Assembly (NCBI GenBank): GCA_946184295.1
Contig: CAMHEZ010000005.1
Location: 1-64,000 of the forward strand
From: an uncultured Clostridia bacterium
GTDB taxonomy: Bacteria > Bacillota > Clostridia > Oscillospirales > Acutalibacteraceae
Direction: 5' to 3'
DNA length: 64,000 bases
Positions 28,032 to 37,310 of the stretch are shown here, one piece after another. Below the pieces are notes generated by a model, which was not told where the DNA came from, did not search any database, and saw only the letters and a program-made list of their open reading frames with translations. A program made the position numbers and the translations under genes. Every line of letters begins with the position of its first letter. Position 1 is the stretch's first letter.

Positions 28032-29386
28032 TGGAAAGCGTCCTCCTCTTTATAAGATTTGGTATTTGTGTACGTCAGCAGCGAGAACGTTGCAGAGATA
28101 ATGAAGATCAAAATACCGATGGTTGAAGCCAAGCTGTAGTCACGGTTGCCGGACGTCAGCTTGTAGAGCCATGTTACCAGGAGGTCGGTGTCGCCCGCCG
28201 AATAGTAATTCGCGTTGGTCGGGCCGCCGCCGGTCAGGAGGTAGATCAGGTTGAAGTTGTTGATGTTGCCGATAAAGGTCTGAATGAGATAAGGCGTGGT
28301 GGTGAAAATAATCTGAGGCAAGGTAATCTTGAAGAACATCTGCACCTTGTTAGCACCGTCCACGGTAGCAGCCTCATAGAGATCCTGCGGGATATTCATC
28401 AGAATACCGCTGGACATCAGCATGGTGTGCGGAATACCGATCCACATATTGACAAAAATAACGGTGATCTTAGCCAGGGTGGGATCCTCAAAGAACTTGA
28501 TGGCATTGTCAACGCCATCAATCAAACCCATGTTAATGAGTGTTCTGTTGACAACACCGTAGTTGGAGAAGAAACATCTCATAACGAGGAGGGAAATGAA
28601 CTGGGGCATGGCAATGGTGAGAACCAGAACCGATCTCCACAGCTTCTTGAACTTGACGTCCTTCTGGTTGATAATCAGAGCGACGATAATGCCGGCGAAG
28701 TAGTTGGTGAAAGTGGCAAAGAACGCCCAGATGATCGTCCAGAGCAAGGTGCCGAAGAAGGTTCTCGACATTCTCTCGTCGCCAATGAGCATGTTGCCGA
28801 AGTTCTGAAGGCCAACCCAGTGGAACAGGTTGCCGGGAACCTGATGGTCTCTGTCGTAGTTGGTAAACGCGATACAGATCATGTAGATCGTAGGCAGCAC
28901 CGAGAAGCAAAGAATACCGGTAATCGGCAGGAAGAGCATGGTGATGTGGAACTTCTCATCGAGATAAATTCTGACATCATCCATAAAGGAGGGAATCTTC
29001 TTGCCCTGCTTTTCGAGCAGCTGCACCTGTCTGGCGCTCTTGATGTTGGCACGCCACACCATGACAAAAGCCGCAACGATCATGCAGGTCAGCACGCCAT
29101 ACAGCAGGAAGAGCATGGAGTTATCGCCGAACACACGTACCGGCAGAATCTTGCCGGGCACGACTTCATCATGCGTTTCCACGGTACCGAGCGTGATCAT
29201 GTTGATCAGATTTTTAAAGCCGCTCATTACCATGAAGAGAATGAAACCGATCTCGATGGCCAAGAAACCGATGCCCTTGACAAACTGCTTGTGCGACAGA
29301 TTGCCGAAGCCCATGATCAGAAACGACAATTTCGTTGCGAATGAATCTTCGATTTTGATTTCAGATTCATCTTTTTTCTGAAACAT
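28028..29386 (-). CDS. malF: Maltodextrin-type ABC transporter permease MalF
   Basis: Partner permease of malG. The 452 residues include a long N-terminal part with early TM helices and a linker (LLEKQGKKIPSFMDDVRIYLDEKFH), then the core with LFHWVGLQNFGNML, and the EAA loop EAATVDGANKVQMFFKITLP. It ends with LASTIGILIFIISATFSLLTY. The ATG at 29386 is chosen because GAGAGG lies about 10 nt upstream; the frame is open to 29449. A 13-bp-arm inverted repeat lies between malE and this gene. Confidence 0.9.
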   Translation of the reverse strand: MFQKKDESEIKIEDSFATKLSFLIMGFGNLSHKQFVKGIGFLAIEIGFILFMVMSGFKNLINMITLGTVETHDEVVPGKILPVRVFGDNSMLFLLYGVLTCMIVAAFVMVWRANIKSARQVQLLEKQGKKIPSFMDDVRIYLDEKFHITMLFLPITGILCFSVLPTIYMICIAFTNYDRDHQVPGNLFHWVGLQNFGNMLIGDERMSRTFFGTLLWTIIWAFFATFTNYFAGIIVALIINQKDVKFKKLWRSVLVLTIAMPQFISLLVMRCFFSNYGVVNRTLINMGLIDGVDNAIKFFEDPTLAKITVIFVNMWIGIPHTMLMSSGILMNIPQDLYEAATVDGANKVQMFFKITLPQIIFTTTPYLIQTFIGNINNFNLIYLLTGGGPTNANYYSAGDTDLLVTWLYKLTSGNRDYSLASTIGILIFIISATFSLLTYTNTKSYKEEDAFQ

Positions 29387-29431
29387 ATGTCTTTTTCCTC
29401 TCTTTCTATAAATTTTCACCAAGCCATACAA

Positions 29432-29485
29432 ATTATAGCCTGAACACACATAACGATTATACGTCCAAGGTATTCAGGCTATAAT
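29432..29485 (-). repeat. Inverted repeat between malE and malF
   Basis: Perfect 13-bp arms ATTATAGCCTGAA (29432-29444) and TTCAGGCTATAAT (29473-29485) with a 28-nt loop. It lies inside the malE-malF transcript with no T-run, so an mRNA-stabilising stem or partial terminator that favours malE expression is the likeliest role. Confidence 0.7.
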
Positions 29486-29546
29486 ATAACTTAGATATTT
29501 CCTAGAACTTCATTTGAAAAATTACGCGAAAGAAGCAGAATCGAAA

Positions 29547-30785
29547 TTACATAGCCTTCCAGGACTCGACGTGCTTAGCAACTTCTGCCTTGATAGCGTC
29601 TCTGCCGACAACTTCCTTGTTGAAGATGGACTTGTAGAGAGCTTCAGCATCGCCCCACCAGTCGCCAGGAATAACCGGCTCCTGAACAACGATGTTCTCG
29701 CCCTGCTGCATGTAAGCAACTGCAACCGGGTCAGCCTTAATGGTAGCGTTATCGAGCAGTGCAAGAGCAGTCGGGATGGCGCCGCTGGCTTCATACTTCT
29801 TGAGCTGGACATCAGCGCTGGAGAGGTACTCTGCAAGAGCGATAGCAACTTCAGGCTCCTTGGAAGCAGCGTTGACAGCATAGTACTTAACGCCGCCGAA
29901 GCACTTCATCTGATAATCCTTGCCGTCAACGGTAACGGTGGGCAGAGCAGTAACGCCCATCTTATCGCCGAAAGCATCCTTCATCTTCTGGGAATCCCAA
30001 GAACCAGCCAGCCAAGCAGCCAGACCGCCGTCCTTAATCAGGTTAACAGCATCATCACTGCTGCCGACCCACAGCTTATCGTTGTTGTTCTGCATGAACT
30101 CGAGAACAGCAGCGCACTCATCGGTGTCGAAGGTGCAGATGGACTTGTCAGAACCGGTGAAGAGCTCGCCGCCGCCGGTGAAGTACCAAGTGGTGGAGTG
30201 GAAAGCGCCAGTCTCGTTACCGAGAACCTTAGCAGTTACGCCTTCCTTCTCGAGCATGGTGTTCAGGCTCTTAACGTCATCCTCGGTGAAGATGTCGGTG
30301 TTGTAATAGAGAGCCTGAGCGGTGTTGGGAGCATAGGGGAAGCCATAGTAAGAACCATTGTAGAAGGTCTTAGCAGCGGTAGATTCGCCAACAAGCGCCT
30401 TGATCTGGTTAGCAACGTCATCAGGCATAGCATAGATAGCCTTAGCGTCAGCAAGAGCACCCGTCTGGTCGCCGGGAACACCGAAAACGTCAGCAGCAGC
30501 GTTGATGTCCTTCAGAGCTTCGGTAGCGGAATCGCCTTCACCGACGATCTTAACATCAACAGTGATGCTCTTAACATCTTCGTGCTCGGAAGTGTACTTG
30601 GTAGCAAACTCAGCAGCCTGAGCCTTCAGGAAGTCCTGATCCTGCTCTGCGCCCCACAGGACGAGAGAAACGTCTCTGGCCTCAACAGCCTGAGAAGAAA
30701 CGGGCTCAGCAGTGGTAGAGCAACTGGCAAGTGCACCGACTACCATAGCGGATGCAAGTGAAAGTGCGAGAATTCTTCTTTTCAT
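29547..30785 (-). CDS. malE: Maltodextrin-binding lipoprotein MalE
   Basis: Surface-anchored substrate-binding protein of the ABC importer. The 412 residues begin with a signal peptide (MKRRILALSLASAMVVGALA) and lipobox LASC (Cys near 22). The mature part has family-1 binding-protein features: VSLVLWGAEQDQDFLKAQAAEF, NTAQALYYNTDIFTEDDVKS, GGLAAWLAGSWDSQKMKDAFG and IPGDWWGDAEALYKSIFN. The ATG at 30785 has GGAGGG 9 nt upstream. It is the first gene of the operon, under the promoter at 30888-30916. Confidence 0.92.
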   Translation of the reverse strand: MKRRILALSLASAMVVGALASCSTTAEPVSSQAVEARDVSLVLWGAEQDQDFLKAQAAEFATKYTSEHEDVKSITVDVKIVGEGDSATEALKDINAAADVFGVPGDQTGALADAKAIYAMPDDVANQIKALVGESTAAKTFYNGSYYGFPYAPNTAQALYYNTDIFTEDDVKSLNTMLEKEGVTAKVLGNETGAFHSTTWYFTGGGELFTGSDKSICTFDTDECAAVLEFMQNNNDKLWVGSSDDAVNLIKDGGLAAWLAGSWDSQKMKDAFGDKMGVTALPTVTVDGKDYQMKCFGGVKYYAVNAASKEPEVAIALAEYLSSADVQLKKYEASGAIPTALALLDNATIKADPVAVAYMQQGENIVVQEPVIPGDWWGDAEALYKSIFNKEVVGRDAIKAEVAKHVESWKAM

Positions 30786-30813
30786 TTGGATAAACCCTCC
30801 ATTTGTTTTTTGT

Positions 30814-30882
30814 AAACGCCAGACGGCGTTTTCCACAAAATTTTCAGGTTTTACGGAGATTTTTTAATCTCACCCGAACCTG
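30814..30882 (-). promoter_or_regulatory. Structured 5' leader of malE
   Basis: Two structures lie between the promoter and the gene. A nested symmetrical hairpin at 30845-30882 has outer arms CAGGTT/AACCTG and inner arms GAGATT/AATCTC around a 4-nt loop, and covers the expected transcription start. A second perfect hairpin, AAACGCC/GGCGTTT, lies at 30814-30831. Either could be an operator or an RNA stem. The rest of 30786-31021 has the promoter and A/T-rich sequence only. Confidence 0.55.
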
Positions 30883-30887
30883 TGAAT

Positions 30888-30916
30888 ATGATACCTCAAA
30901 TTGTACGATTTGTCAA
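30888..30916 (-). promoter_or_regulatory. Promoter of malEFG
   Basis: On the minus strand: perfect TTGACA (30916-30911), 17-bp spacer, TATCAT (30893-30888). Confidence 0.75.
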
Positions 30917-31021
30917 TAGGATTTTTAATTTTTTTTTTACAATATTCAGATTTTTTTATCATATACCTGAAATAATAACCAAAAGAATGCCACAAATGCG
31001 GCTGATAAACGCTGAAAATGT

Positions 31022-31069
31022 AAAAACGGGCCGTGTCCGGCAGAATTTTTTCACTGTCGGACACAGCCC
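31022..31069 (-). terminator. Terminator of malQ-glgP
   Basis: On the minus strand, 16-nt arms GGGCTGTGTCCGACAG and CTGCCGGACACGGCCC form a strong stem, followed by GTTTTT. Confidence 0.9.
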
Positions 31070-31123
31070 ATTCATTTACGGTTTGTGATGATAATTTGTT
31101 ACATTTGAACAAACAGGAGAATT

Positions 31124-33460
31124 TTACACACCCCAGATTTCCTCGGCGTATTCCTTGATGGTGCGGTCGCTGGAGAACTTGCCGGAGTTGGCCATGTTCA
31201 GGTAGCACTTCTTGGTGAAGGCCTGGCGGTCGGCATAGTCGGCGTTGCACTTGAGCTTCGCGTCGCAGTAGGGAATGAGGTCGAGCAGGATATAGTAGTG
31301 GTCAGGCTGGTGCCAGTGGGCGCCGTCGAGCAGCGAGTTGTAGAGGTCACGGAACATGCCTGTGCCGCCGTCGTCGAGCGTACCGTTAACAAGCGTATCC
31401 AGCACCTTGCGGATTCTGGAATTGTCGTTGTAGAGCTTGCGGGAGTTATACTTGCCTGCGATCTCTTCGAGGTCTTCCACTCTCGCGCCGAAGATGTAGT
31501 TGTTCTCTTCGCCGGCCTGCTCCACGATTTCGACGTTCGCGCCGTCAAAGGTGCCGAGCGTCACCGCGCCGTTGAGCATGAACTTCATGTTGCCGGTACC
31601 GGAAGCCTCGGTGCCTGCGGTGGAAATCTGCTCAGAGACATCAGCCGCGGGGGTGAGCTTCTCCGCATAGGACACATTGTAGTTGGAAACAAAGGAGACC
31701 GAGAGATACTTGCTGACTTCGGGGTCGGCGGCGATCATCTTGCCGATTTCGTTGATGAACTTGATGATGCCCTTGGCTCTGTAGTAGCCGGGAGCGGCCT
31801 TCGCGCCGAAGATGAAAGCGGTGGGCTGGAAGTTCTTGATGCGGCCTTCCTTGATGCCGTAGTAGATATCGAGAATGGAGAACGCGTTGAGGAGCTGTCT
31901 CTTGTACTCATGCAGTCTCTTGACCTGAATGTCAAAGATGAAGTCGGGATTCACGGTGAAACCGTCCATCTTCTGCATATACTCCGCCAGTTCAACCTTC
32001 TTCTGGTGCTTGATATCGGCAAACGCGTTGAGCGTGTCGATATCGTCGGCAAACTGCTCCATCTTCTTAAGCTCGAAGAGGTCAGTAATCCAGCCTTCAC
32101 CGATTTTGCCCGTGATAAAGGCGGCCAGCTCCTGGTTGGCAAGTGCCAGCCAGCGACGCTGGGTAATGCCGTTGGTCTTGTTGTTGAAGCGCTCGGGATA
32201 CAGTTTGTACCACTCCTTGAGCGCGGTGGTCTTGAGGATATCGGAGTGAATCTGTGCCACGCCGTTGATGGAATGGGTGGCATAGATGGCAATGCGCGCC
32301 ATATGCACCTTGTTGTCGCAGAGGATGCGGTAAATATTGGTGGCTTCACCCTTGATACCCTTGACTTCCAGATCCTCCTGGAGCATCTTGTCGAGCGCTA
32401 CCACATAGGTATACACCGTCGGAATGACGTCCATAAAGAGATTGATGTCCCACTTTTCAAGCGCTTCGGGCATGATGGTGTGATTGGTGTAGGCAAAGGT
32501 ATCCTTCGCGTATGCCACGGCGTCCTTGAGCTCGACCTTCTCTTCTTCCACGAGGATTCTCAGGAACTCGGGAATAGAAACTACCGGGTGGGTGTCGTTG
32601 AGCTGAATGGCGTACTCCTTGGCGAACTCGGAGAAATCGGAACCGTGCTTGGCCTTATACTTGCGGATCATATCCTGCAGGGAGGCGCTGGAGAAGAAAT
32701 ACTGCTGCTTGAGACGGAGCATCTTGCCTTCGTAGGTTTCATCGTTTGGATACAGCACGGAGGAAATGACCTCGGCGTCGTTCTTCTCAGCGATGGATGC
32801 CGCGCGGTTGTTGCGGTTGAACTGGTCGAAATCAAACTCATTGACCGGCTCGGCCTGCCACAGACGGAGATTGTTGACGGTCTTGCCGCCGAAACCGATG
32901 ACCGGCATATCATAGGGAACCGCCTTGACGGTCTGACCGGAGAACTTGACCAGCACGGTCTCGTCGTCGCGGCGAATAGACCACGGGTCGCCGTAGCTCT
33001 GCCAGTCGTCCGCCTTCTCCTTCTGGAAACCGTTCTCGAAATACTGCTTGAACAGGCCGTACTTGTAGCGAATGCCGTAGCCGTCCAGCGGAATGTTCTG
33101 GGTGGCGGCGGAATCAATGAAGCAGGCCGCCAGACGACCCAGACCGCCGTTGCCCAGCGCGTCATCCTCGATGTCTTCAAAAACATTGATGTCAATGCCC
33201 GCGGTAGCCAGCAACGCCTTGGTCTCGTCCAGCAGGCCGAGGTTGAGCAGGTTGCTGTAGATCATGCGGCCGATGAGAAACTCCGCCGACAGATAGGCGG
33301 CTCTCTTCTTGCCGGTGAATTTGTCCGCGCCGCGGTAAGCCTGCGCGACCGCCGCCTTGGAAACCGCGTTGTAAAGCTCCTTGGTGGTAGCGTTTTCCAG
33401 GGTTTTGCCTGCGTCAAGCTCCAGGCACTTGATGACATCATTCTGAAAAGTCGTATTCAA
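31124..33460 (-). CDS. glgP: Glycogen/maltodextrin phosphorylase (GT35)
   Basis: Releases glucose-1-phosphate from alpha-1,4-glucans in the cytoplasm. The 778 residues show AAYLSAEFLIGRMIYSNLLNLG, EDIEDDALGNGGLGRLAACF, LNDTHPVVSIPEFLRIL, NHTIMPEALEKWD, RRWLALANQELAAFI, KRLHEYKRQLLN and the PLP-binding segment EASGTGNMKFMLNGAVTLGTFDGANVEI (Lys near 626). The start is TTG, with GGGAGGT 7-8 nt upstream. It follows malQ by 5 bp, so the pair forms one operon for maltodextrin breakdown. Confidence 0.95.
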   Translation of the reverse strand: MNTTFQNDVIKCLELDAGKTLENATTKELYNAVSKAAVAQAYRGADKFTGKKRAAYLSAEFLIGRMIYSNLLNLGLLDETKALLATAGIDINVFEDIEDDALGNGGLGRLAACFIDSAATQNIPLDGYGIRYKYGLFKQYFENGFQKEKADDWQSYGDPWSIRRDDETVLVKFSGQTVKAVPYDMPVIGFGGKTVNNLRLWQAEPVNEFDFDQFNRNNRAASIAEKNDAEVISSVLYPNDETYEGKMLRLKQQYFFSSASLQDMIRKYKAKHGSDFSEFAKEYAIQLNDTHPVVSIPEFLRILVEEEKVELKDAVAYAKDTFAYTNHTIMPEALEKWDINLFMDVIPTVYTYVVALDKMLQEDLEVKGIKGEATNIYRILCDNKVHMARIAIYATHSINGVAQIHSDILKTTALKEWYKLYPERFNNKTNGITQRRWLALANQELAAFITGKIGEGWITDLFELKKMEQFADDIDTLNAFADIKHQKKVELAEYMQKMDGFTVNPDFIFDIQVKRLHEYKRQLLNAFSILDIYYGIKEGRIKNFQPTAFIFGAKAAPGYYRAKGIIKFINEIGKMIAADPEVSKYLSVSFVSNYNVSYAEKLTPAADVSEQISTAGTEASGTGNMKFMLNGAVTLGTFDGANVEIVEQAGEENNYIFGARVEDLEEIAGKYNSRKLYNDNSRIRKVLDTLVNGTLDDGGTGMFRDLYNSLLDGAHWHQPDHYYILLDLIPYCDAKLKCNADYADRQAFTKKCYLNMANSGKFSSDRTIKEYAEEIWGV

Positions 33461-33465
33461 ATTAT

Positions 33466-34974
33466 TTACCTCCCGTAAATTTCGACAAGGCGGGCAATTC
33501 TCTCCGCCAGCTTGTCAGACATCTGCGCCTTGTTGGCTCTCCATTCCCAGTTGCCGCCGAGGGTAGACGGGAAATTCATTCTGGCGGAATTGTCGAGACC
33601 GAGGTAATCCTGAAGCTGATAGATCACCGTGTGTGCGCAGGACATGAAGCCCACGCGGATGATCGCTTCGGGAATCTCGCCGATGGTCTCGCAGTGCAGA
33701 TATTCCACCGCGTAGCGCAGCTCCTCGATATCCTTGTTGTCGTCGCAGAAATAGCCAACCAAAGTCTCATTGTCGTGCGTGCCGCCGTACACCACATAGT
33801 TTTCCGTGATGTTGTGGGGCAGGAAGACATTGTCGCTGCCGCCGTCGAAGCCGAACTGGAGCACCTTCATGCCCGGATAGTTCATCTTCTTGAGCAGCGC
33901 CTCTACCTTCTCGTTGCTCACGCCGAGGTCTTCGGCGATGACCAGCGAGTCGCCCAGCACGGAGTTGATGGCCGTGGTGAGCTTCGCGCCCGGACCCGGC
34001 ATCCACTTGCCCGTGGCAGCGGTGGTCGAACCGGCGGGAATCGCGTAATATTTCACCACACCGATGAAGTGATCGATGCGGATGACGTCGTAAATTTTGG
34101 CGGAAGCGCCCATGCGCTCCTTCCACCAGGCAAAGTCGTCGGCCTCCATGATTTCCCAGTCATACAGGGGATTGCCCCAGAGCTGACCGTCAGCCGAGAA
34201 ATTATCCGGCGGCACACCCGCGACCTTGATGGGATTCATCTGATCGTCGAGCTGGAACAGTTCGCCGTGCACCCAGGTGTCGGCGCTGTCCATGGCCACA
34301 TAGATCGGAATATCGCCGATGATCTTGATGCCGTTTTCGTTGGCATACGCCTTGAGGCGGTCCCACTGCTCAAAGAACTTGAACTGGAGGAACTTCCAGA
34401 AATCAATGTCGTCGGCGAGCTTGGCCTTGTATTCCTTGACGGCCTTGGGCTTTCTCAGACGGATATCGTCCTCCCAGTCGGCCCAGCCCTGACCGCCGAA
34501 ATGGAATTTCAGCGCCATAAAGAAGGCATAATCGTCCAGCCAGAAGACGTTATCCTGACAAAACGCTTTGTATTCCGGCGTATTCTTATGTCCGCTGCGT
34601 TCGTAAGCCTGACGCAGCACGATAAATCTGGACGCATAGATCTTGGCATAATCCACCTTGGCGGAATCCCAGCCCCAGTCGTGGGCATTGACTTCATCGC
34701 TTTGCAGGAGACCTTCTCCTACAAGGGTATCGAGATCAATGAAATAGGGATTACCCGCAAACGCAGAAAACGACTGATAGGGCGAATCACCGTAGCTGGT
34801 GGGTCCGATCGGAAGCACCTGCCAATAGCGCTGATGCGCTTTCTTGAGAAAATCAACGAATTCATATGCCGCTTTACCGAGCGTACCTATGCCGTAAGGG
34901 GACGGCAGACTGGTGATGGGCAGCAAAATGCCCGAGGCACGCGGAAACGAACATGATTCTTTCTGAGCCAACAA
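33466..34974 (-). CDS. malQ: 4-alpha-glucanotransferase (amylomaltase, GH77)
   Basis: Transfers glucan chains between maltodextrins so that glgP can use them. The 502 residues carry GH77 features: RASGILLPITSLPSPYGIGTLG, YWQVLPIGPTSYGDSPYQSFSAFAGNPYFIDLD, GDIPIYVAMDSADTWVH, the nucleophile region DVIRIDHFIG, the acid/base region LVIAEDLG, and VYGGTHDNETLVGYF. The TTG at 34974 follows GGAAGG by 8 nt; the GTG at 34980 lies only 2 nt from that site. It is first in the malQ-glgP operon. Confidence 0.95.
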   Translation of the reverse strand: MLAQKESCSFPRASGILLPITSLPSPYGIGTLGKAAYEFVDFLKKAHQRYWQVLPIGPTSYGDSPYQSFSAFAGNPYFIDLDTLVGEGLLQSDEVNAHDWGWDSAKVDYAKIYASRFIVLRQAYERSGHKNTPEYKAFCQDNVFWLDDYAFFMALKFHFGGQGWADWEDDIRLRKPKAVKEYKAKLADDIDFWKFLQFKFFEQWDRLKAYANENGIKIIGDIPIYVAMDSADTWVHGELFQLDDQMNPIKVAGVPPDNFSADGQLWGNPLYDWEIMEADDFAWWKERMGASAKIYDVIRIDHFIGVVKYYAIPAGSTTAATGKWMPGPGAKLTTAINSVLGDSLVIAEDLGVSNEKVEALLKKMNYPGMKVLQFGFDGGSDNVFLPHNITENYVVYGGTHDNETLVGYFCDDNKDIEELRYAVEYLHCETIGEIPEAIIRVGFMSCAHTVIYQLQDYLGLDNSARMNFPSTLGGNWEWRANKAQMSDKLAERIARLVEIYGR

Positions 34975-35013
34975 AATCACAACCTTCCCGAAGAGTTAAA
35001 AATTGCCATTTGC

Positions 35014-35042
35014 ATATTACCACAAATCCGCGCAACTGTCAA
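35014..35042 (-). promoter_or_regulatory. Promoter of malQ-glgP
   Basis: On the minus strand: perfect TTGACA (35042-35037), 17-bp spacer, TAATAT (35019-35014), about 40 bp before the malQ start. Confidence 0.78.
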
Positions 35043-35170
35043 TAGATTGTCGGGGGATTCCTTCAATTTTTTTGTGCGTTTGGGCAATTTTCTGTGAACA
35101 TGCGGCCGGGAAGTGCCGCGTTATCGCACGGGAATCCGGGCGCGTGGCGCTCGGCAGGCTGCCTCTGTCC

Positions 35171-35330
35171 GGATTCGCCTGGCTGCGTTTTTGATCCTAG
35201 CGCGTTTTGCTCGCTCAGCCTGCGGCTTCGCTCGTGGGACGCTGTCCCACGCCCTGCAAGGGCGCTGCCCTTGACTCGCCAGGAGGACCAGTCCCCCTGG
35301 ACTCCCGCGCTCGCATGCGCTCGCTTAATT
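35171..35330 (+). repeat. Dispersed palindromic repeat, copy 5
   Basis: Full copy from GGATTCGCCTGGCTGCG to CGCTCGCATGCGCTCGCTTAATT, with GTGGGACGCTGTCCCAC, AAGGGCGCTGCCCTT and the GGACCAGTCCCCCTGGACTCC module. The end overlaps the ABC-F stop codon. It and the malQ promoter are all I see in the 354-bp gap 34975-35328. Confidence 0.85.
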
Positions 35331-36942
35331 ACTGATTCTTTCTGGCGGCCAGAATGCCCGGACGCGCCTCGATATAGTCGTCGTAGCACATCATGCGGTC
35401 AATGCAGCCCTCGTCCATGATCTCGATGATGCGGTCGGCCACGGTCTGAATGAACTGATGGTCGTGCGAGGCAAAGAGAATGTTGCCCTTGAACGCGATG
35501 AGACCGTCGTTGACGGCGGTAATGCTCTCCAGGTCGAGGTGATTGGTGGGCTGGTCCATGACCAGCACATTGGAACCGAACATCATCATGCGGGACAGCA
35601 TACAGCGCACGCGCTCGCCGCCCGAAAGGACGTTGACCGGCTTCAATACATCATCGCCGGAGAAAAGCATTTTGCCGAGGTAGCCGCGCAGCGTGGTTTG
35701 CAGCGCGTCATCCGCGTACTGCGCCAGCCAGTCGATGATGGTCAGCTCACAGCCGTCGAAGTACTCCGAGCTGTCCTTCTGGAAATAGGACTGGGTGGTG
35801 CTCACGCCCCACTTGAAGGAGCCCTCGTCCGGCTCCATCTCCCCCATGAGAATCTGGAACAGCGTGGTGTTGGCGATCTCGTTGTCGCCCACGAAGGCGA
35901 TCTTGTCGCCCTTATTCACGCGGAAGGAAACATTGTTCAGCACCTTCACGCCGTTGACGGTCTTGCTGAGACCCTCCACCCAGAGGATTTCCTTGCCGGC
36001 CTCACGGTCCATGTTGAAGACCACGAAGGGGTATTTGCGGGACGAAGCGGGCATTTCCTCCACGGTCAGCTTGTCGAGCAGCTTTTTGCGGGCGGTGGCC
36101 TGCTTGGCCTTGGACTTGTTGGCCGAGAAGCGCTCGATGAAGGATTGCAGCTCCTTGATCTTATCCTCGCGCTTCTTGTTCTGGTCGTTCATCAGCCGCT
36201 GCATGAGCTGGCTGGAATGATACCAGAAGTCGTAGTTGCCGACATACATCTTGATCTTGGTGTAGTCGATATCCACAATGTGGGTACAGACGTTGTTGAG
36301 GAAGTGGCGGTCATGCGACACCACGATGACGGTGCCCTCATAATCCATGAGGAAATCCTCCAGCCACGCGATAGACTGGATATCCAAGTGGTTGGTCGGC
36401 TCGTCGAGCAGGATAATTTCCGGCTGACCGAAGAGCGCCTGCGCCAGCAGCACCTTGATCTTGTCGCGGTCGTTGAGGGTGCTCACGGTAGCGTAGGGGT
36501 CGATCTCCCCCAGTCCCAGACCGCTCATGAGCTTAGCGACGTCGGTTTCGGCGTCCCAGCCGTTGAGCTCGGCAAATTCGCCTTCCAGTTCGGAGGCGAG
36601 AATCCCGTCTTCCTCGCTGAAATCCGGCTTGGCATAGAGCGCGTCCTTCTCCTGAATGATCTCGTACAGACGGGGATTGCCCATGATGACGGTATCCATG
36701 ATGGTGCAGTCATTATATTGGAAATGGTTCTGCTTGAGAATGGACATTCTCATTTCCTTGGGAATGACCACCTCGCCGGTGGAGGGCTCCAGCTCGCCCG
36801 AGAGAATCTTGAGGAAGGTGGATTTACCCGCGCCGTTGGCGCCGATGATGCCGTAGCAGTTGCCGGGGGTAAATTTCAGATTGACGTCCTTGAACAGCGT
36901 CGTACCGCCGAAGTTCAGGCTTACATTGGAAACTGTAATCAT
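35329..36942 (-). CDS. ABC-F family ATPase (YkpA/YbiT-like)
   Basis: A soluble tandem ATPase of the type that acts on the ribosome rather than in transport. The 537 residues have NBD1 with Walker A GANGAGKSTFLKIL and Walker B ILLDEPTNHLDIQS, a linker rich in Lys and Glu (DQNKKREDKIKELQSFIERF), and NBD2 with signature LSGGERVRCMLS and VLVMDQPTNHLDLES. Two motifs are off-consensus: the NBD1 signature reads STLNDRDKIK, and the NBD2 P-loop reads GDNEIANTT without the Gly-Lys. I recall similar losses in YbiT/YkpA relatives, so this may be normal for the subgroup. No antibiotic-resistance role can be inferred. The stop lies at the edge of a dispersed repeat. Confidence 0.9.
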   Translation of the reverse strand: MITVSNVSLNFGGTTLFKDVNLKFTPGNCYGIIGANGAGKSTFLKILSGELEPSTGEVVIPKEMRMSILKQNHFQYNDCTIMDTVIMGNPRLYEIIQEKDALYAKPDFSEEDGILASELEGEFAELNGWDAETDVAKLMSGLGLGEIDPYATVSTLNDRDKIKVLLAQALFGQPEIILLDEPTNHLDIQSIAWLEDFLMDYEGTVIVVSHDRHFLNNVCTHIVDIDYTKIKMYVGNYDFWYHSSQLMQRLMNDQNKKREDKIKELQSFIERFSANKSKAKQATARKKLLDKLTVEEMPASSRKYPFVVFNMDREAGKEILWVEGLSKTVNGVKVLNNVSFRVNKGDKIAFVGDNEIANTTLFQILMGEMEPDEGSFKWGVSTTQSYFQKDSSEYFDGCELTIIDWLAQYADDALQTTLRGYLGKMLFSGDDVLKPVNVLSGGERVRCMLSRMMMFGSNVLVMDQPTNHLDLESITAVNDGLIAFKGNILFASHDHQFIQTVADRIIEIMDEGCIDRMMCYDDYIEARPGILAARKNQ

Positions 36943-37216
36943 TGATTGCTATCCTCCGCTTGCGTTTAGTGACAGTAAGCGGTGGCGGACGTAATTGCAT
37001 TTTTCACTGACAACGCCGCTTTCTCGCTTACAGACCGCTTTATTGTAACATTTGAAAAGAGATCTGTAAACCGTGAAATTTACAAATTATTCATTCACAA
37101 ATCCCGACAATTCTGTCAAGTGTGTTTTTTGTCAAAATTTTATCAATAACATTTAGCCAATTCTCACAAATATTTAAGCAAAATTAACATTTTATTCATA
37201 GTTTCAGGTGTTTCCG

Positions 37217-37225
37217 TGTTATAAT
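37217..37225 (+). promoter_or_regulatory. Extended -10 promoter for the 108-residue protein gene
   Basis: TGT then TATAAT (37220-37225) forms an extended -10; there is no good -35. It implies a leader of about 230 nt before the start codon at 37464. Confidence 0.55.
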
Positions 37226-37310
37226 ACTGATAGAAGTTGTTTATTGTTTTTGTTAAAATTGCCAATTTATAGGCTTGGACAAGCGCATTTGTTCGCCACA
37301 TTCACCATAA

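Noticed and set aside
31298-33478. A 726-codon plus-strand frame
   Set aside because: Mirror image of glgP; the product has no domain features and glgP is unambiguous.
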